A DNA stretch of 53,880 nucleotides. Source: Promethearchaeota archaeon (GTDB lineage: Archaea > Asgardarchaeota > Lokiarchaeia > Sigyniarchaeales > SOKP01). The position numbers and the translations under genes are program-made. The notes beneath the pieces are model-generated. The model was not told where the DNA came from. It searched no databases and worked only from the letters and a program-made list of their open reading frames with translations. The stretch spans positions 1-53,880 of the forward strand of contig SDNY01000006.1 of NCBI GenBank assembly GCA_004524535.1, read 5' to 3'. Of the stretch, positions 24,335 through 32,801 are shown piece by piece. The stretch's first letter is position 1. Every line of letters starts with the position of its first letter.

Positions 24335-24496
24335 ATTCATTCTTCTTTCTTTGTAAATATTATAACATATCAAACTTAAATTATATAAAGTAAAAAAATA
24401 AATTGAAGAATTCCCATGATTTAGAGATTAATCTATAAATGTAAAAAATGTCATTTGAGATAATAAAGGAAAATGCTTAACAGAAAAATAATAAAA

Positions 24497-25603
24497 TTAC
24501 TTGCAAAACAGATCATTTGCCATAATTTCAGCTGGTTTAAATATATCTGTGGCTCCATCCCATACTAATAAGATATTATGATAAAGGGTTTCAAATTTAT
24601 CAACAAAATATTTTAATACAACCTTAGGAAAATTTAGTTCTTCTGAAGTATACAATATACCAGATACATTTTTTGCTTGATAGATAATCACATTCTCTCC
24701 TTTCTTTTGTAAGACCGAAATAGCATTTCGTTCCTCACCAGTTTCACTTAGTTCGCGAAGCATTATATTTATGCTGGTAATTGCAGCAGAAATTAAATTT
24801 TCATCCATTAAATCTTTTCTTTCACTGAAAACTTTATAATAAATGCAAATACCCGCACTATTCACTAGAAAAAGAGCCTCTATTTTGTCTTGCCAATCAA
24901 ATTCAGAAAACGGAGGTAAGGTCAAGAAAAAATAAGATAATATTACGACAGAAAATAACTGAAGAATAGAACCAATCATTCGACCTTCAAGACCAAAAAT
25001 CGTTATTGCGACATCTGTAGTAAGCGCAAATCCAAAAACCATTAATAAAAGACCGCTAAAAAAGAAAATTCTATTTTTCTCTAACTTTTTCATAAATTTT
25101 ATCAAATATATAACAAAAAAAGATGAAAAACTTAACCAATATATATACGTTACCGCTTGAGTTATCCTAATATCTATGAAAAACAAGATCAAAAAAATTA
25201 TAGCACATATTGAAAAGATCGTTGTAAATACATATCTTTTAAATATAAACACAATATATTTTTCAACGCAGAAAAGAAAAATCGTCGTAAAAAAAATCAT
25301 TGTAAAATACCCTAAATTTAAGAAAAACGCTCTTGCACTTCCACTTCTCCAAATAAGAAAAGGAGATATAATATCATCTTCAACAAAGTAATTCCCTATA
25401 ATATAAAAACACCACATTAGTGAAAAGCCGAAAAATAACGAAAAATATCCGACATCTTGTAAATTTCTCAATGTTTTTTCTTGTTTGAAATATCGCACTA
25501 AAAAAATAAGACTAATTTCAAAACCCGTAATTATGAAAATCCATTCCATTATCAATAATGGTAATCTTATATCTCCACTTATTGGGAATTCTAAAAACAG
25601 CAT
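24497..25603 (-). CDS. Seven-helix membrane protein with cytoplasmic longin/roadblock-like domain (copy 3)
   Basis: A 368-residue protein from ATG 25603, chosen because AAGGTGA lies 8 bases upstream. Seven hydrophobic helices span residues about 10-230; with the N-terminus outside, the C-terminal 130 residues are cytoplasmic. That tail opens with EALFLVNSAGICIYYKVF, then a helix LISAAITSINIMLRELSE, strands VIIYQ and SGILYTSEELNF, and a closing helix FVDKFETLYHN. This is the strand-helix-strand order of longin/roadblock-type domains, which regulate small GTPases. It is nearly identical to its upstream neighbour (tandem duplication). The helical part may resemble the 7TM input module of some histidine kinases. 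A sensor role is inferred. Confidence 0.75.
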   Translation of the reverse strand: MLFLEFPISGDIRLPLLIMEWIFIITGFEISLIFLVRYFKQEKTLRNLQDVGYFSLFFGFSLMWCFYIIGNYFVEDDIISPFLIWRSGSARAFFLNLGYFTMIFFTTIFLFCVEKYIVFIFKRYVFTTIFSICAIIFLILFFIDIRITQAVTYIYWLSFSSFFVIYLIKFMKKLEKNRIFFFSGLLLMVFGFALTTDVAITIFGLEGRMIGSILQLFSVVILSYFFLTLPPFSEFDWQDKIEALFLVNSAGICIYYKVFSERKDLMDENLISAAITSINIMLRELSETGEERNAISVLQKKGENVIIYQAKNVSGILYTSEELNFPKVVLKYFVDKFETLYHNILLVWDGATDIFKPAEIMANDLFCK

Positions 25604-25655
25604 GTTAATATTCACCTTTTAGTATTATAGACTTTTTAACATAAAAATAAAAGAA

Positions 25656-26762
25656 TTACTTGCGAAATAGATCATCTGCCATAATTTCAGCTGGTTTAAA
25701 TATATCTGTGACTCCATCCCATTTTATTAAGATATTATGATAAAGAGTTTCAAATTTATCAACAAAATCTTTTAATACAACCTTAGGAAAATTTAGTTCT
25801 TCTGAAGTATACAATATACCAGATACAAGTTGTCCTTGATAGATAATCACATTTTCTCCTTTCTTTTGTAAGACCGAAATACCATGTTGATGCTGACCAG
25901 TTTCACTTAGTTCGTCAAGCATTATATTTATGCTGGTAATTGCGGCAGAAATTAAATTTTCATCCACTAAATCTTTTCTTTCACTGAAAACTTTATAATA
26001 AATGCAAATACCTGCATCATTTACTAGGAAAACAGCTTCTATTTTATCTTGCCAATCAAATTCAGAAAATGGTGGTAAGGTCAAAAAATAATAAGATAGT
26101 ACTACAACAGATAATAATTGAATAATAGCACCAATCATTCGACCCTCAAGACCGAAAACCGATATTAAGGCGTCTGTAGTAAGCCCAAATCCAAATATCA
26201 TTAAGAAAAATCCGCTAAAAAGCAATATCGTGGTTTTTCCTGACTTTTTTATAAATTTTATCAAATATATAGCAAAAAAAAATAAAAAACTACTCCAATA
26301 TATATATGTTACCGTTTGAGTTATCCTAATATCGATGAAAAACAAGATCGAAAACAATATGGCACATATTAAAAAGATCGTTGTAAATACATATTTTTTA
26401 AATAGAAATACAATATATTTTTCAACACATAAAAGATAAATCATCGTAAAAGAAATCATTGAAAAATACCCTAAATTTAAGAAAAATGCTCGTGCACTTC
26501 CACTTCTCCAAATAAGAAAGGGAGATACAATATTGTCTGGAACAAAGTAATCCCCTAAAATAAAAAAAAACCACATTAGTGAAAAGCCGAAAAATAACGA
26601 AAAATATCCGACATCTTGTAAATTTCTCAATGTTTTTTCTTGTTTGAAATATCGCACTAAAAAAATAAGACTAATTTCAAACCCCGTAGTTATGAAAATC
26701 CATTCCATTATCAATAATGGTAATCTTAAATCTCCACTTATTGGGAATTCTAAAAACAGCAT
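25656..26762 (-). CDS. Seven-helix membrane protein with cytoplasmic longin/roadblock-like domain (copy 2)
   Basis: Same length and layout as copy 3: seven helices then a 130-residue longin/roadblock-like tail (AVFLVNDAGICIYYKVF, YTSEELNFPKVVLKDFVDKF). The soluble tails and the first two helices of the two copies are almost the same, while helices 3 to 6 differ more, as if the membrane part were diversifying. The ATG at 26762 has only a weakened version of the upstream motif (AATGTGA instead of AGGTGA). It begins 14 bases after the stop of copy 1, so translation may be coupled. Confidence 0.75.
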   Translation of the reverse strand: MLFLEFPISGDLRLPLLIMEWIFITTGFEISLIFLVRYFKQEKTLRNLQDVGYFSLFFGFSLMWFFFILGDYFVPDNIVSPFLIWRSGSARAFFLNLGYFSMISFTMIYLLCVEKYIVFLFKKYVFTTIFLICAILFSILFFIDIRITQTVTYIYWSSFLFFFAIYLIKFIKKSGKTTILLFSGFFLMIFGFGLTTDALISVFGLEGRMIGAIIQLLSVVVLSYYFLTLPPFSEFDWQDKIEAVFLVNDAGICIYYKVFSERKDLVDENLISAAITSINIMLDELSETGQHQHGISVLQKKGENVIIYQGQLVSGILYTSEELNFPKVVLKDFVDKFETLYHNILIKWDGVTDIFKPAEIMADDLFRK

Positions 26763-26776
26763 GTTAATATTCACAT

Positions 26777-27892
26777 TTAGTATAATAGACCTTTTATTAT
26801 TAAATCAAAACTTCCAAAAAGTTGTTCTTCACTTCCTATAAAACTATCTACTTCACTTAATATTTCTTTATAAAAAGCTTCAAACTGATTTTTAATAGTT
26901 TTTAAAAAAAAACGATTGCTATCTAAATCTTCTTTAACGATTAAGGCGTAAGCTATTTGAAGGGGGGATCTAGTTCCATATTCTAATAAAATAAGTGAAT
27001 CAGCTTGTTTAATTTTATTCATTTTTTCACCTTCCGTTTTCGTTATAGCTGAAAGAATGCTGTCGATTCCAGTAATGCCACCTGAAAATAACCTCTTATA
27101 ATCTTTGTGTTTAGATTTAAGTTCAGAGAAATCATAACTATAAAGACTAGTATGATTTTTTTGGTCGATAATAAGTAGTCTTAATAAATTATCTTTCCAT
27201 TTTAGTTCATAAAAAGCAGGGAACGAATGAACACCTAATAATACAATAATAAGACCTGCCATCAATAAAGAAATCCCCATGAAAATAAGAATATTTAAGG
27301 GATAAAAACCTGCAATTATCTCCATTACAACAAATAAGGATATTATACTTAAATCAGTACCAATAAAAATTAATAATAATCTATTTTTAATAATTCCTTT
27401 AGAAGTGTTAATTAATCTGATTTGAAAAATTAGAAAGTATATTAAAATTGCTGATAGTATTATTGTAACTATTAAAAATGTGAAAAGCTCACTTGAAGGT
27501 AAAAGAATTACAACAATAATCGGAATTAGATTAATGATTATTAGAGATTTCGCGATTTTTGTATTAATTATTTTTGAAAATTCTTTAATACTAATAAAAA
27601 ATAAAAGTGCTATAGTAGAAAGAAACATTGAAACATATCCAAATTTGTAAATGATTTCTGTCCAGATAGGATCCAAAATAAAAAGTCTATTAATAGCTAA
27701 AATAAAATCACTAATAATAAAAAATATAAAAAACACTCCAAATGACAATAATATCATATTTAAAGGGAGTCGTTCGTCTCTGATTTTATAATATCGATAA
27801 AGAAAATATATTACTAATTGAATCCCTAATATTGTGGTAGTTAAATAAAATAAGAGTTCAATCTCTTGAATTTTATTCAATTGGAACAACAT
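26777..27892 (-). CDS. Seven-helix membrane protein with cytoplasmic longin/roadblock-like domain (copy 1, divergent)
   Basis: A 371-residue first gene of the three-gene tandem array. It keeps the architecture of its neighbours (seven helices, then a soluble tail with LRLLIIDQKNHTSLYSYDF, an Ile-Leu rich helix and DSLILLEYGT) but the sequence is far less similar, sharing mainly the LPLN/LLSFGVFF region, the PAFYELKWKDNL junction (PPFSEFDWQDKI in the others) and the tail pattern. It is therefore an older paralog. About 340 bases upstream are free of genes and hold the promoter for the array. Confidence 0.7.
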   Translation of the reverse strand: MLFQLNKIQEIELLFYLTTTILGIQLVIYFLYRYYKIRDERLPLNMILLSFGVFFIFFIISDFILAINRLFILDPIWTEIIYKFGYVSMFLSTIALLFFISIKEFSKIINTKIAKSLIIINLIPIIVVILLPSSELFTFLIVTIILSAILIYFLIFQIRLINTSKGIIKNRLLLIFIGTDLSIISLFVVMEIIAGFYPLNILIFMGISLLMAGLIIVLLGVHSFPAFYELKWKDNLLRLLIIDQKNHTSLYSYDFSELKSKHKDYKRLFSGGITGIDSILSAITKTEGEKMNKIKQADSLILLEYGTRSPLQIAYALIVKEDLDSNRFFLKTIKNQFEAFYKEILSEVDSFIGSEEQLFGSFDLIIKGLLY

Positions 27893-28235
27893 GGTTAGTT
27901 AAAGCATATTAATTATATCAAAAGTATAGTCAAATATATAAATAGTTTTAGGTTTTACCAATCAAGGTTCATTTTTAAAACAATAAAAGGCGGAAAATTT
28001 TAAATGATATCTTTGAAGAATCCCTTGCAGACACATCATTTAAAGTATTATCACAAATCGTTCAATATCTAGCTGAAAAACAGTTTAGTTTTTAATGAAA
28101 TTCTTTCCTTTCAAAATGTCTTAATAATTGATAATCCTTTATAAAAAAATTTTTATGAAAACATATATTTTGTTTTCTATCTAGTTTGTGATTAAAATTT
28201 AAATTAAATCGCAAATTAAGATTAACATCATCTAT
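27893..28235. other. Intergenic region with a short coding remnant
   Basis: About 340 bases, AT-rich. On the plus strand 27979-28095 stays open for 38 codons without a start and reads DIFEESLADTSFKVLSQIVQ, YLAEKQFSF and a stop. This is amphipathic and protein-like, so it may be the tail of a lost gene; I cannot name it. The last 40 bases hold a TTTAAATT box (about 28197-28206) positioned to serve the tRNA that follows. Confidence 0.35.
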
Positions 28236-28398
28236 GCCAACGTGGCGTAGCCCGGAAAAAACTAGACTCTCCTAGTATTGGGTAGGAACGCACCAGATTC
28301 CTCGGAATTACCGATAAAGGTGAAACTGAAGATCTGGGTATCGAGAAAATTCGAGAGATTCTCTCGATTTCGATAAGGTTCAAATCCCTCCGTTGGCA
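28236..28398 (+). tRNA. tRNA-Arg (probably CCU) with three introns
   Basis: Acceptor GCCAACG/CGTTGGC, discriminator A73. Intron 1 (28257-28284, D-loop) has a helix CCCG/TGGG between 3-nt bulges GAA and TAG, and splicing gives AGCCCGGAGGA with A20, an Arg identity base. The anticodon stem CCAGA/TCTGG is split by about 28 nt (near 28303-28330), leaving loop TTCCTGA with anticodon CCU; moving the splice point by one base would give CCA (Trp), so the identity is not certain. Intron 3 (28346-28376) splits the T-stem and has ATCG/CGAT between bulges AGA and AAG; splicing gives GAGGG-TTCAAAT-CCCTC. The mature length would be 76 nt. Confidence 0.85.
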
Positions 28399-28407
28399 TT
28401 GGTCATT

Positions 28408-28437
28408 GGAGGTTTTAGTAAACCTCCTCTATTTTTT
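28408..28437. terminator. Bidirectional hairpin terminator
   Basis: GGAGGTTT (28408-28415) pairs perfectly with AAACCTCC (28420-28427) around a TAGT loop, followed by T6 at 28432-28437. It lies 10 bases after the tRNA-Arg gene and directly at the stop of the convergent small gene, so it can end transcription from both sides. Hairpin terminators are less usual in archaea than plain oligo-T. Confidence 0.6.
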
Positions 28438-28632
28438 ATAGTAATTTGGATGACGAGATTTAACAGTATTCATTTTACCTCTAAGCTGATGACTTTTATA
28501 ATTTAAAAAAGTTTGATATAATTCAATTGTATTAGGAGCTCTTCCATACTTTTTATAAAAATCATCTATATAATCATAGATATCTTGATCATTTTTCTCC
28601 TCTCCTCGATATAAGCAATTTTTTTCCATCAT
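28429..28632 (-). CDS. Small hypothetical protein
   Basis: A 67-residue protein. The centre (DYIDDFYKKYGRAPNTIELY) has the shape of a short HTH-like helix pair with the GRAPN turn resembling the G(R/Y)xPT motif before recognition helices in LexA-like proteins. The C-terminus is basic. I do not recognise a family. It is divergent from the Pelota-like gene and its stop codon abuts a hairpin terminator, which supports it as a real gene. Confidence 0.5.
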   Translation of the reverse strand: MMEKNCLYRGEEKNDQDIYDYIDDFYKKYGRAPNTIELYQTFLNYKSHQLRGKMNTVKSRHPNYYKK

Positions 28633-28743
28633 CTCATCAATTTGAGAATTAGATTATATGTAAAAATATTAAAAGAAATCTTCCATTGTTGTTGTTTATA
28701 TGTTTTATTCAATAACAACATTATTATTATCTTAATCTATAAT

Positions 28744-29490
28744 ATGTCAAAGAAAAGAAAGACTCGAGTAAAGCGTGGTCATCCCGTTTCATTACTCATT
28801 GGATTACATGATGATCGCGCAGTATTTTGGAGAATTTTCAGTGAAACTGTAAGAGCAGATATCATAATAAAGCGTGGAAGAAAAAGAAAATATCAAGATA
28901 ACAAACAATTATACCATTTTCATGAGGAGATTGTGGATAAAATAAGATCAGTTATAAAAGAAGGTATAAAAAGTAACTTAATTGTATCCCCTCCGAAAAA
29001 GGAATACTCAAAAGAGTTTTTAAGTCACGTTAAGAAGCATCATTCATGGTTATTAAAAAAGGGGAAAAATACGGTTGTTTTTAATGAAATAGTAGGTTCA
29101 GCAAACACTCAAGAAGAGGTATCTTATCTCGTAAAAAATGCGTATTTCAAAGAAGCGGTTGAAGATGTATCAAACCAAGAAGCGATGTTAATATTAGAAG
29201 ATCTGGATGAATTAATAAACAAACCCAATAAATACTCCAAAATTCTTTATACATTGGCAGAAATTGAAAGAGAAATAGATAAAAAATGGAAAAATTATGA
29301 AAGTAAGCCTAATTATATAATCCTAACAGATGAGTATCTTGAAAATCATAGGAAAAGAAATAGAACTTATCGAATATTACAAATCGCAAAAAATCACGGG
29401 ATTAAAACTAAAATTGTGAATGCTGAATCGGACGCTGGAAAAAAAGTAGAAATGTTTGGTGGGTTAGTTTGCTTTACAAAAAGAGACTAA
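28744..29490 (+). CDS. Pelota/eRF1-family protein lacking the N-terminal Lsm-like domain
   Basis: A 248-residue protein from ATG 28744 (MSKKRKTRVKRGHP). Residues about 15-115 (SLLIGLHDDRAVFWRIF, then VGSANTQEEVSYLVKNAYF) fit the RNase H-like central domain of the eRF1/Pelota/VLRF1 superfamily. Residues about 130-248 fit domain 3, closing with VNAESDAGKKVEMFGGL, the counterpart of the Pelota EsGeqLxxlGG motif. No GGQ is seen. Full Pelota (about 350 residues) has an extra N-terminal domain that recognises stalled ribosomes; it is absent here. This is probably a ribosome-rescue or peptidyl-tRNA-release paralog. The longer upstream frame is poorly coding and I left it out. Confidence 0.78.
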   Translation: MSKKRKTRVKRGHPVSLLIGLHDDRAVFWRIFSETVRADIIIKRGRKRKYQDNKQLYHFHEEIVDKIRSVIKEGIKSNLIVSPPKKEYSKEFLSHVKKHHSWLLKKGKNTVVFNEIVGSANTQEEVSYLVKNAYFKEAVEDVSNQEAMLILEDLDELINKPNKYSKILYTLAEIEREIDKKWKNYESKPNYIILTDEYLENHRKRNRTYRILQIAKNHGIKTKIVNAESDAGKKVEMFGGLVCFTKRD

Positions 29491-29576
29491 TCATGGATCT
29501 TTCTTATTAGTAGACCTTTTTGTAAAGAAGTTGTCCAAACGAGTATTAAGGATAGTTTTAGAATATTTACAATTCT

Positions 29577-30107
29577 TTATGCTTTGAATTGTTGGTTCAT
29601 ATTCTTACTCGTTAGTTCAAAACCGATTTCAATATTCGGGATTTTTTCAGATTCTATTGCGATATTATGTTTTCCTTCGGTTAATTTTCCCAAAAAGGCA
29701 TCATCCAATTTGAACATAACAGTGATCTGATCTCCCATAGCAATAGTTCTCCCTCCCATCTTGCCATCCAGAGCATCATCAAAAGAAAAAGAATCTCCCT
29801 TATGAAGAATGCGTAAACTTTGCTTAATTAATTCGACATTTGGTGATCCTTTAGAAATATCAATCTGATCTCCATTTAGGAATAACTTAACATACTCTGA
29901 GGGGTCAATCTCATCGACATTGATATCCCCTAAATCTGCTTTTGCGGGGATCTCAAATGGAGCAAACAAATTAAGGGCAACAATTTTTATCATATCAGCT
30001 TTTCCGTCTCCGGTTGTGTCTACTGTGAAGACGCTTTTTTTCGGTGGAAATAATTTCTTTATCATGGCTGTTGGAACCTTGAGGTTTTTTAAATCTTCTA
30101 ATTTCAT
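29577..30107 (-). CDS. Conserved-looking hypothetical protein
   Basis: A 176-residue soluble protein I cannot assign. It starts with a basic segment (MKLEDLKNLKVPTAMIKKLF), then FTVDTTGDGKADMIKI, a loop resembling a dockerin or EF-hand calcium site, followed by a mostly beta-strand region with LFLNGDQIDISKGSP and GGRTIAMGDQITVMFKLDD. No signal peptide or membrane helix. The composition suggests a compact beta-sandwich. It stands alone between the Pelota-like gene (convergent) and the oxidoreductase gene. Confidence 0.6.
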   Translation of the reverse strand: MKLEDLKNLKVPTAMIKKLFPPKKSVFTVDTTGDGKADMIKIVALNLFAPFEIPAKADLGDINVDEIDPSEYVKLFLNGDQIDISKGSPNVELIKQSLRILHKGDSFSFDDALDGKMGGRTIAMGDQITVMFKLDDAFLGKLTEGKHNIAIESEKIPNIEIGFELTSKNMNQQFKA

Positions 30108-30210
30108 TACTAATCAACCTACAAATTTTTTTCGCATCTAATATTTAATATTTTTTTAAGATTATTTTATTAAAAAATCGGGATTAAATTTTAATTTATG
30201 GTATAGTAAT

Positions 30211-31233
30211 TTATTTATCTACTTCTGAGATTTTTACGGGGCGATTCTCTTCATATGATTTTTGAGCGGCCATTGCTACTAAAACATTTTGAAGACCATC
30301 ATCTCCATTAGGATAAGGTATCTGATTATTTTTAAGGCATTCAAAGAAATACTTAAGTTCAGTTGCGTATGACTCCACATATCGTTCCAAGAAAAAGTAT
30401 GGAATCTTGTCGATGTTTGTACAATCGGCAGTGTAGATTCTGACTGTATTGGTGGCTTCGTTATCTGCCAATACACAACCTCTCGAGCCAAAAACTTCAA
30501 CACGTTGGTCATAACCATAGACCGCTTGACGTGTATTGTCAATTATTCCAATCGCTCCATTTCTGAATTTCAAAACTGCTACTGCTGTGTCAATATCTCC
30601 AGCTTTTCCAATTTCAGGGTCAACTAATACCGCTCCGCTTGCATATACTTCTTCCACTTCACTGCCTGCTTGGTATCGTGCCATATCCCAATCATGTATA
30701 GTCATATCTAAGAAAATCCCACCGCTAACTTTTATGTATTCTATTGGAGGGGGAGCCGGATCCCGAGAAGTTATTTTAATAATCTGGGGTGTACCTACTT
30801 GCCCTGAACTAATTGCTTCATGAACTCGCATGAAATTACGGTCAAAGCGTCTATTAAATCCAACCATTAATTTTACGCCCTCATTTTTAACTATTTCAAG
30901 CGTCTTTTTAATCCTATCAATATCTACATCAATAGGCTTTTCACAAAAAATATGCTTTTTTGATTTGGCGGCTTCTTGAATATAATTAGCGTGTGTATCT
31001 GTAGAGGAAGCAATTAATACAACATCAATTTCAGGATCGGAAAAGATTTCATTAGAATCTGTTGTGAGTTTTAATATACCTCTCTCATCAGCCCATTGTT
31101 TCAATTTATCATCTACGTTCACATCCGAAATGATTTTTAAAGAAATATCAGGGACTTTTCGTAATAGATTTTCGATATGTAGTTTGCCGATGCGTCCAGC
31201 ACCAATTACACCAACTACAAATTTTTTAACCAT
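30211..31233 (-). CDS. Gfo/Idh/MocA-family oxidoreductase, myo-inositol 2-dehydrogenase-like
   Basis: A 340-residue NAD(P)-dependent sugar or polyol dehydrogenase. The Rossmann start VGVIGAGRIGKLHIENL, the catalytic-lysine motif CEKPID (about residue 97), VGFNRRFDRNF, and GGIFLDMTIHDWDMARY with the catalytic Asp and His match IolG-type inositol dehydrogenases. TAGGAG lies 8 bases upstream of the ATG. A transporter starts 186 bases away in divergent orientation and an epimerase is 2 kb on, which suits polyol uptake and oxidation. The substrate is inferred. Confidence 0.88.
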   Translation of the reverse strand: MVKKFVVGVIGAGRIGKLHIENLLRKVPDISLKIISDVNVDDKLKQWADERGILKLTTDSNEIFSDPEIDVVLIASSTDTHANYIQEAAKSKKHIFCEKPIDVDIDRIKKTLEIVKNEGVKLMVGFNRRFDRNFMRVHEAISSGQVGTPQIIKITSRDPAPPPIEYIKVSGGIFLDMTIHDWDMARYQAGSEVEEVYASGAVLVDPEIGKAGDIDTAVAVLKFRNGAIGIIDNTRQAVYGYDQRVEVFGSRGCVLADNEATNTVRIYTADCTNIDKIPYFFLERYVESYATELKYFFECLKNNQIPYPNGDDGLQNVLVAMAAQKSYEENRPVKISEVDK

Positions 31234-31418
31234 AATAAATCTCCTAATTTATTGAAGTCTTTTTAGTTAAATCATTAAATATAAGTTTAAGAAGAGATTT
31301 TTTTGATAATAATTTTTCGTTTGAGCTTCCCAATAGTTTGGTTTTAATTCTAATGGAACTTAATATTAGATTATAAACATCTTTAAAAATTTAAATTAAA
31401 TAAATTTTAAGTGATTTT

Positions 31419-32615
31419 ATGAGTGAAATTAAAGTTTATGGATACAGATGGATTGTTCTACTATTATTCATGTTCGTAAATATAACAACTCAAATACTCT
31501 GGATAGGCTACGCTTCAGTGACTTCTTATGCAACTGCATTTTATGGTGTAGAAGAACTGATGATTTTTCTCCTTTCAGCAATGTTCATGATAGTCTATAT
31601 TCCCGTAACTTTTCTTGCATCATGGGTCATTGATAAATACGATTTTAAAATCGGGGCTGGAGTTGGAGCAATAATAGCAGGGATTTTTGGATTATTACGC
31701 TTTTTTGCTGGGACAAATTTTATGCTTGCTTTAATATTTACAATCGGAATCGCTTTTGGTCAACCCTTCATTTTAAATAGTATAACAAAATTACCTGCAA
31801 ATTGGTTTCCTGCAGACGAGCGGACCAGCGCTGCAGGACTTGCCATGGTTGCGCAGTTTGTTGGCATTGCATTGGGTTTAGTTATTACACCTTTTATCGT
31901 TGAAGGGATTAATTTTCAAACGATGATACTCATCTATGGGATATTAAGCGTAATTTCAGCAGGATTATTTTTGGTATTCGCAAAAAACGAACCTCCCACA
32001 CCACCTTCAACTGATCGGACACGAGAAAAAGTAATGATGGGAGAAGGAATGAAACAGCTGTTCAAAAACAAGTACTTTCTTATACTATTTATTATGTTTT
32101 TCTTAGGACTGGGTATTTTTAACATGATTGCGACTTATGTCGAGGTGATTTTAATTCCAAGAGATTTTGATTCTATTTTCGCAGGATTATTTGGAGGTTT
32201 AATGCTACTTGGTGGAATAGTAGGATGCATAGTAATGTCCACAATATCTGATAAATACCATAAATATAAACCTCTAATAATAATATCAATCATAATCGCT
32301 GCGATTTCATTATTTGGTATAGCATTTTCGCAAGATGGAACTCTATTACTTATTTTTGCGTTTTGCTTTGGATTTGGTTTGCTTTCTGCAGCACCCGTTG
32401 CATTAGAATATGCTGTAGATCTTACACATCCCGTTCCAGAAGCAACCTCGAATGGAGCTCTCATGATGATCGGACAAGTCGGAGGTATTATATTTATCTT
32501 AGGCTTAGAAGGCTTTACGATTGATGGTGATTATTTACCAGCATTACTATTGCAAGCAATTTTACTTGTGATTCTATTAATTATAGCGTTTTTTCTGAAG
32601 GAAAAAAAACCTTAA
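31419..32615 (+). CDS. MFS transporter, FLVCR-like
   Basis: A 398-residue major facilitator with about 12 helices. The opening YRWIVLLLFMFVNITTQILW, AFYGVEELMIFLLSAMFMIVYIP-like stretch, FGQPFILNSITKLPANWFP and ERTSAAGLAMVAQFVGIALG follow the pattern of the FLVCR group, animal members of which carry heme or choline. Helix and loop order is complete, with no truncation. GTGATT precedes the ATG. Divergent from the inositol-dehydrogenase-like gene, which suggests an organic nutrient as substrate; which one cannot be said. Confidence 0.85.
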   Translation: MSEIKVYGYRWIVLLLFMFVNITTQILWIGYASVTSYATAFYGVEELMIFLLSAMFMIVYIPVTFLASWVIDKYDFKIGAGVGAIIAGIFGLLRFFAGTNFMLALIFTIGIAFGQPFILNSITKLPANWFPADERTSAAGLAMVAQFVGIALGLVITPFIVEGINFQTMILIYGILSVISAGLFLVFAKNEPPTPPSTDRTREKVMMGEGMKQLFKNKYFLILFIMFFLGLGIFNMIATYVEVILIPRDFDSIFAGLFGGLMLLGGIVGCIVMSTISDKYHKYKPLIIISIIIAAISLFGIAFSQDGTLLLIFAFCFGFGLLSAAPVALEYAVDLTHPVPEATSNGALMMIGQVGGIIFILGLEGFTIDGDYLPALLLQAILLVILLIIAFFLKEKKP

Positions 32616-32801
32616 ATAAAAATTTTTTTTTGGATTATTATCTGTTGAGTTTTGAAATAAATTAGAAAAGGTCTTAAAATTCCAATCTATAAATGATTAA
32701 TAAAAATTAAAAAATAACAATCTACATTAACCAGAAAATCTTTAGTTCTTATTTTTTATTAATAATACCTTTTTTTACAGTTAAATAATATCATACTTAA
32801 T

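Larger units (their letters stand above)
24497..26774 (-). repeat. 1159-bp tandem gene duplication with vestige of the preceding gene
   Basis: The two 7TM genes repeat with a period of 1159 bp. Similarity continues past the start codon: 25611-25640 still resembles 26770-26800, which is the 3' end of the 371-residue gene (AGTATTATAGACTTTTTA versus AGTATAATAGACCTTTTA). The duplication therefore included the tail of the gene upstream, and a dead vestige of it now lies between copies 2 and 3. Confidence 0.85.

Noticed and set aside
24497-26774. Long direct repeats taken at first for an insertion sequence pair
   Set aside because: The repeats are two full membrane-protein genes with no transposase or inverted ends; gene duplication explains them.
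28642-28743. N-terminal extension of the Pelota-like gene with a hydrophobic stretch
   Set aside because: AT-rich, Ile/Asn/Cys-heavy and upstream of a clear MSKKRKTRVKRG start; it looks like non-coding DNA read by chance.
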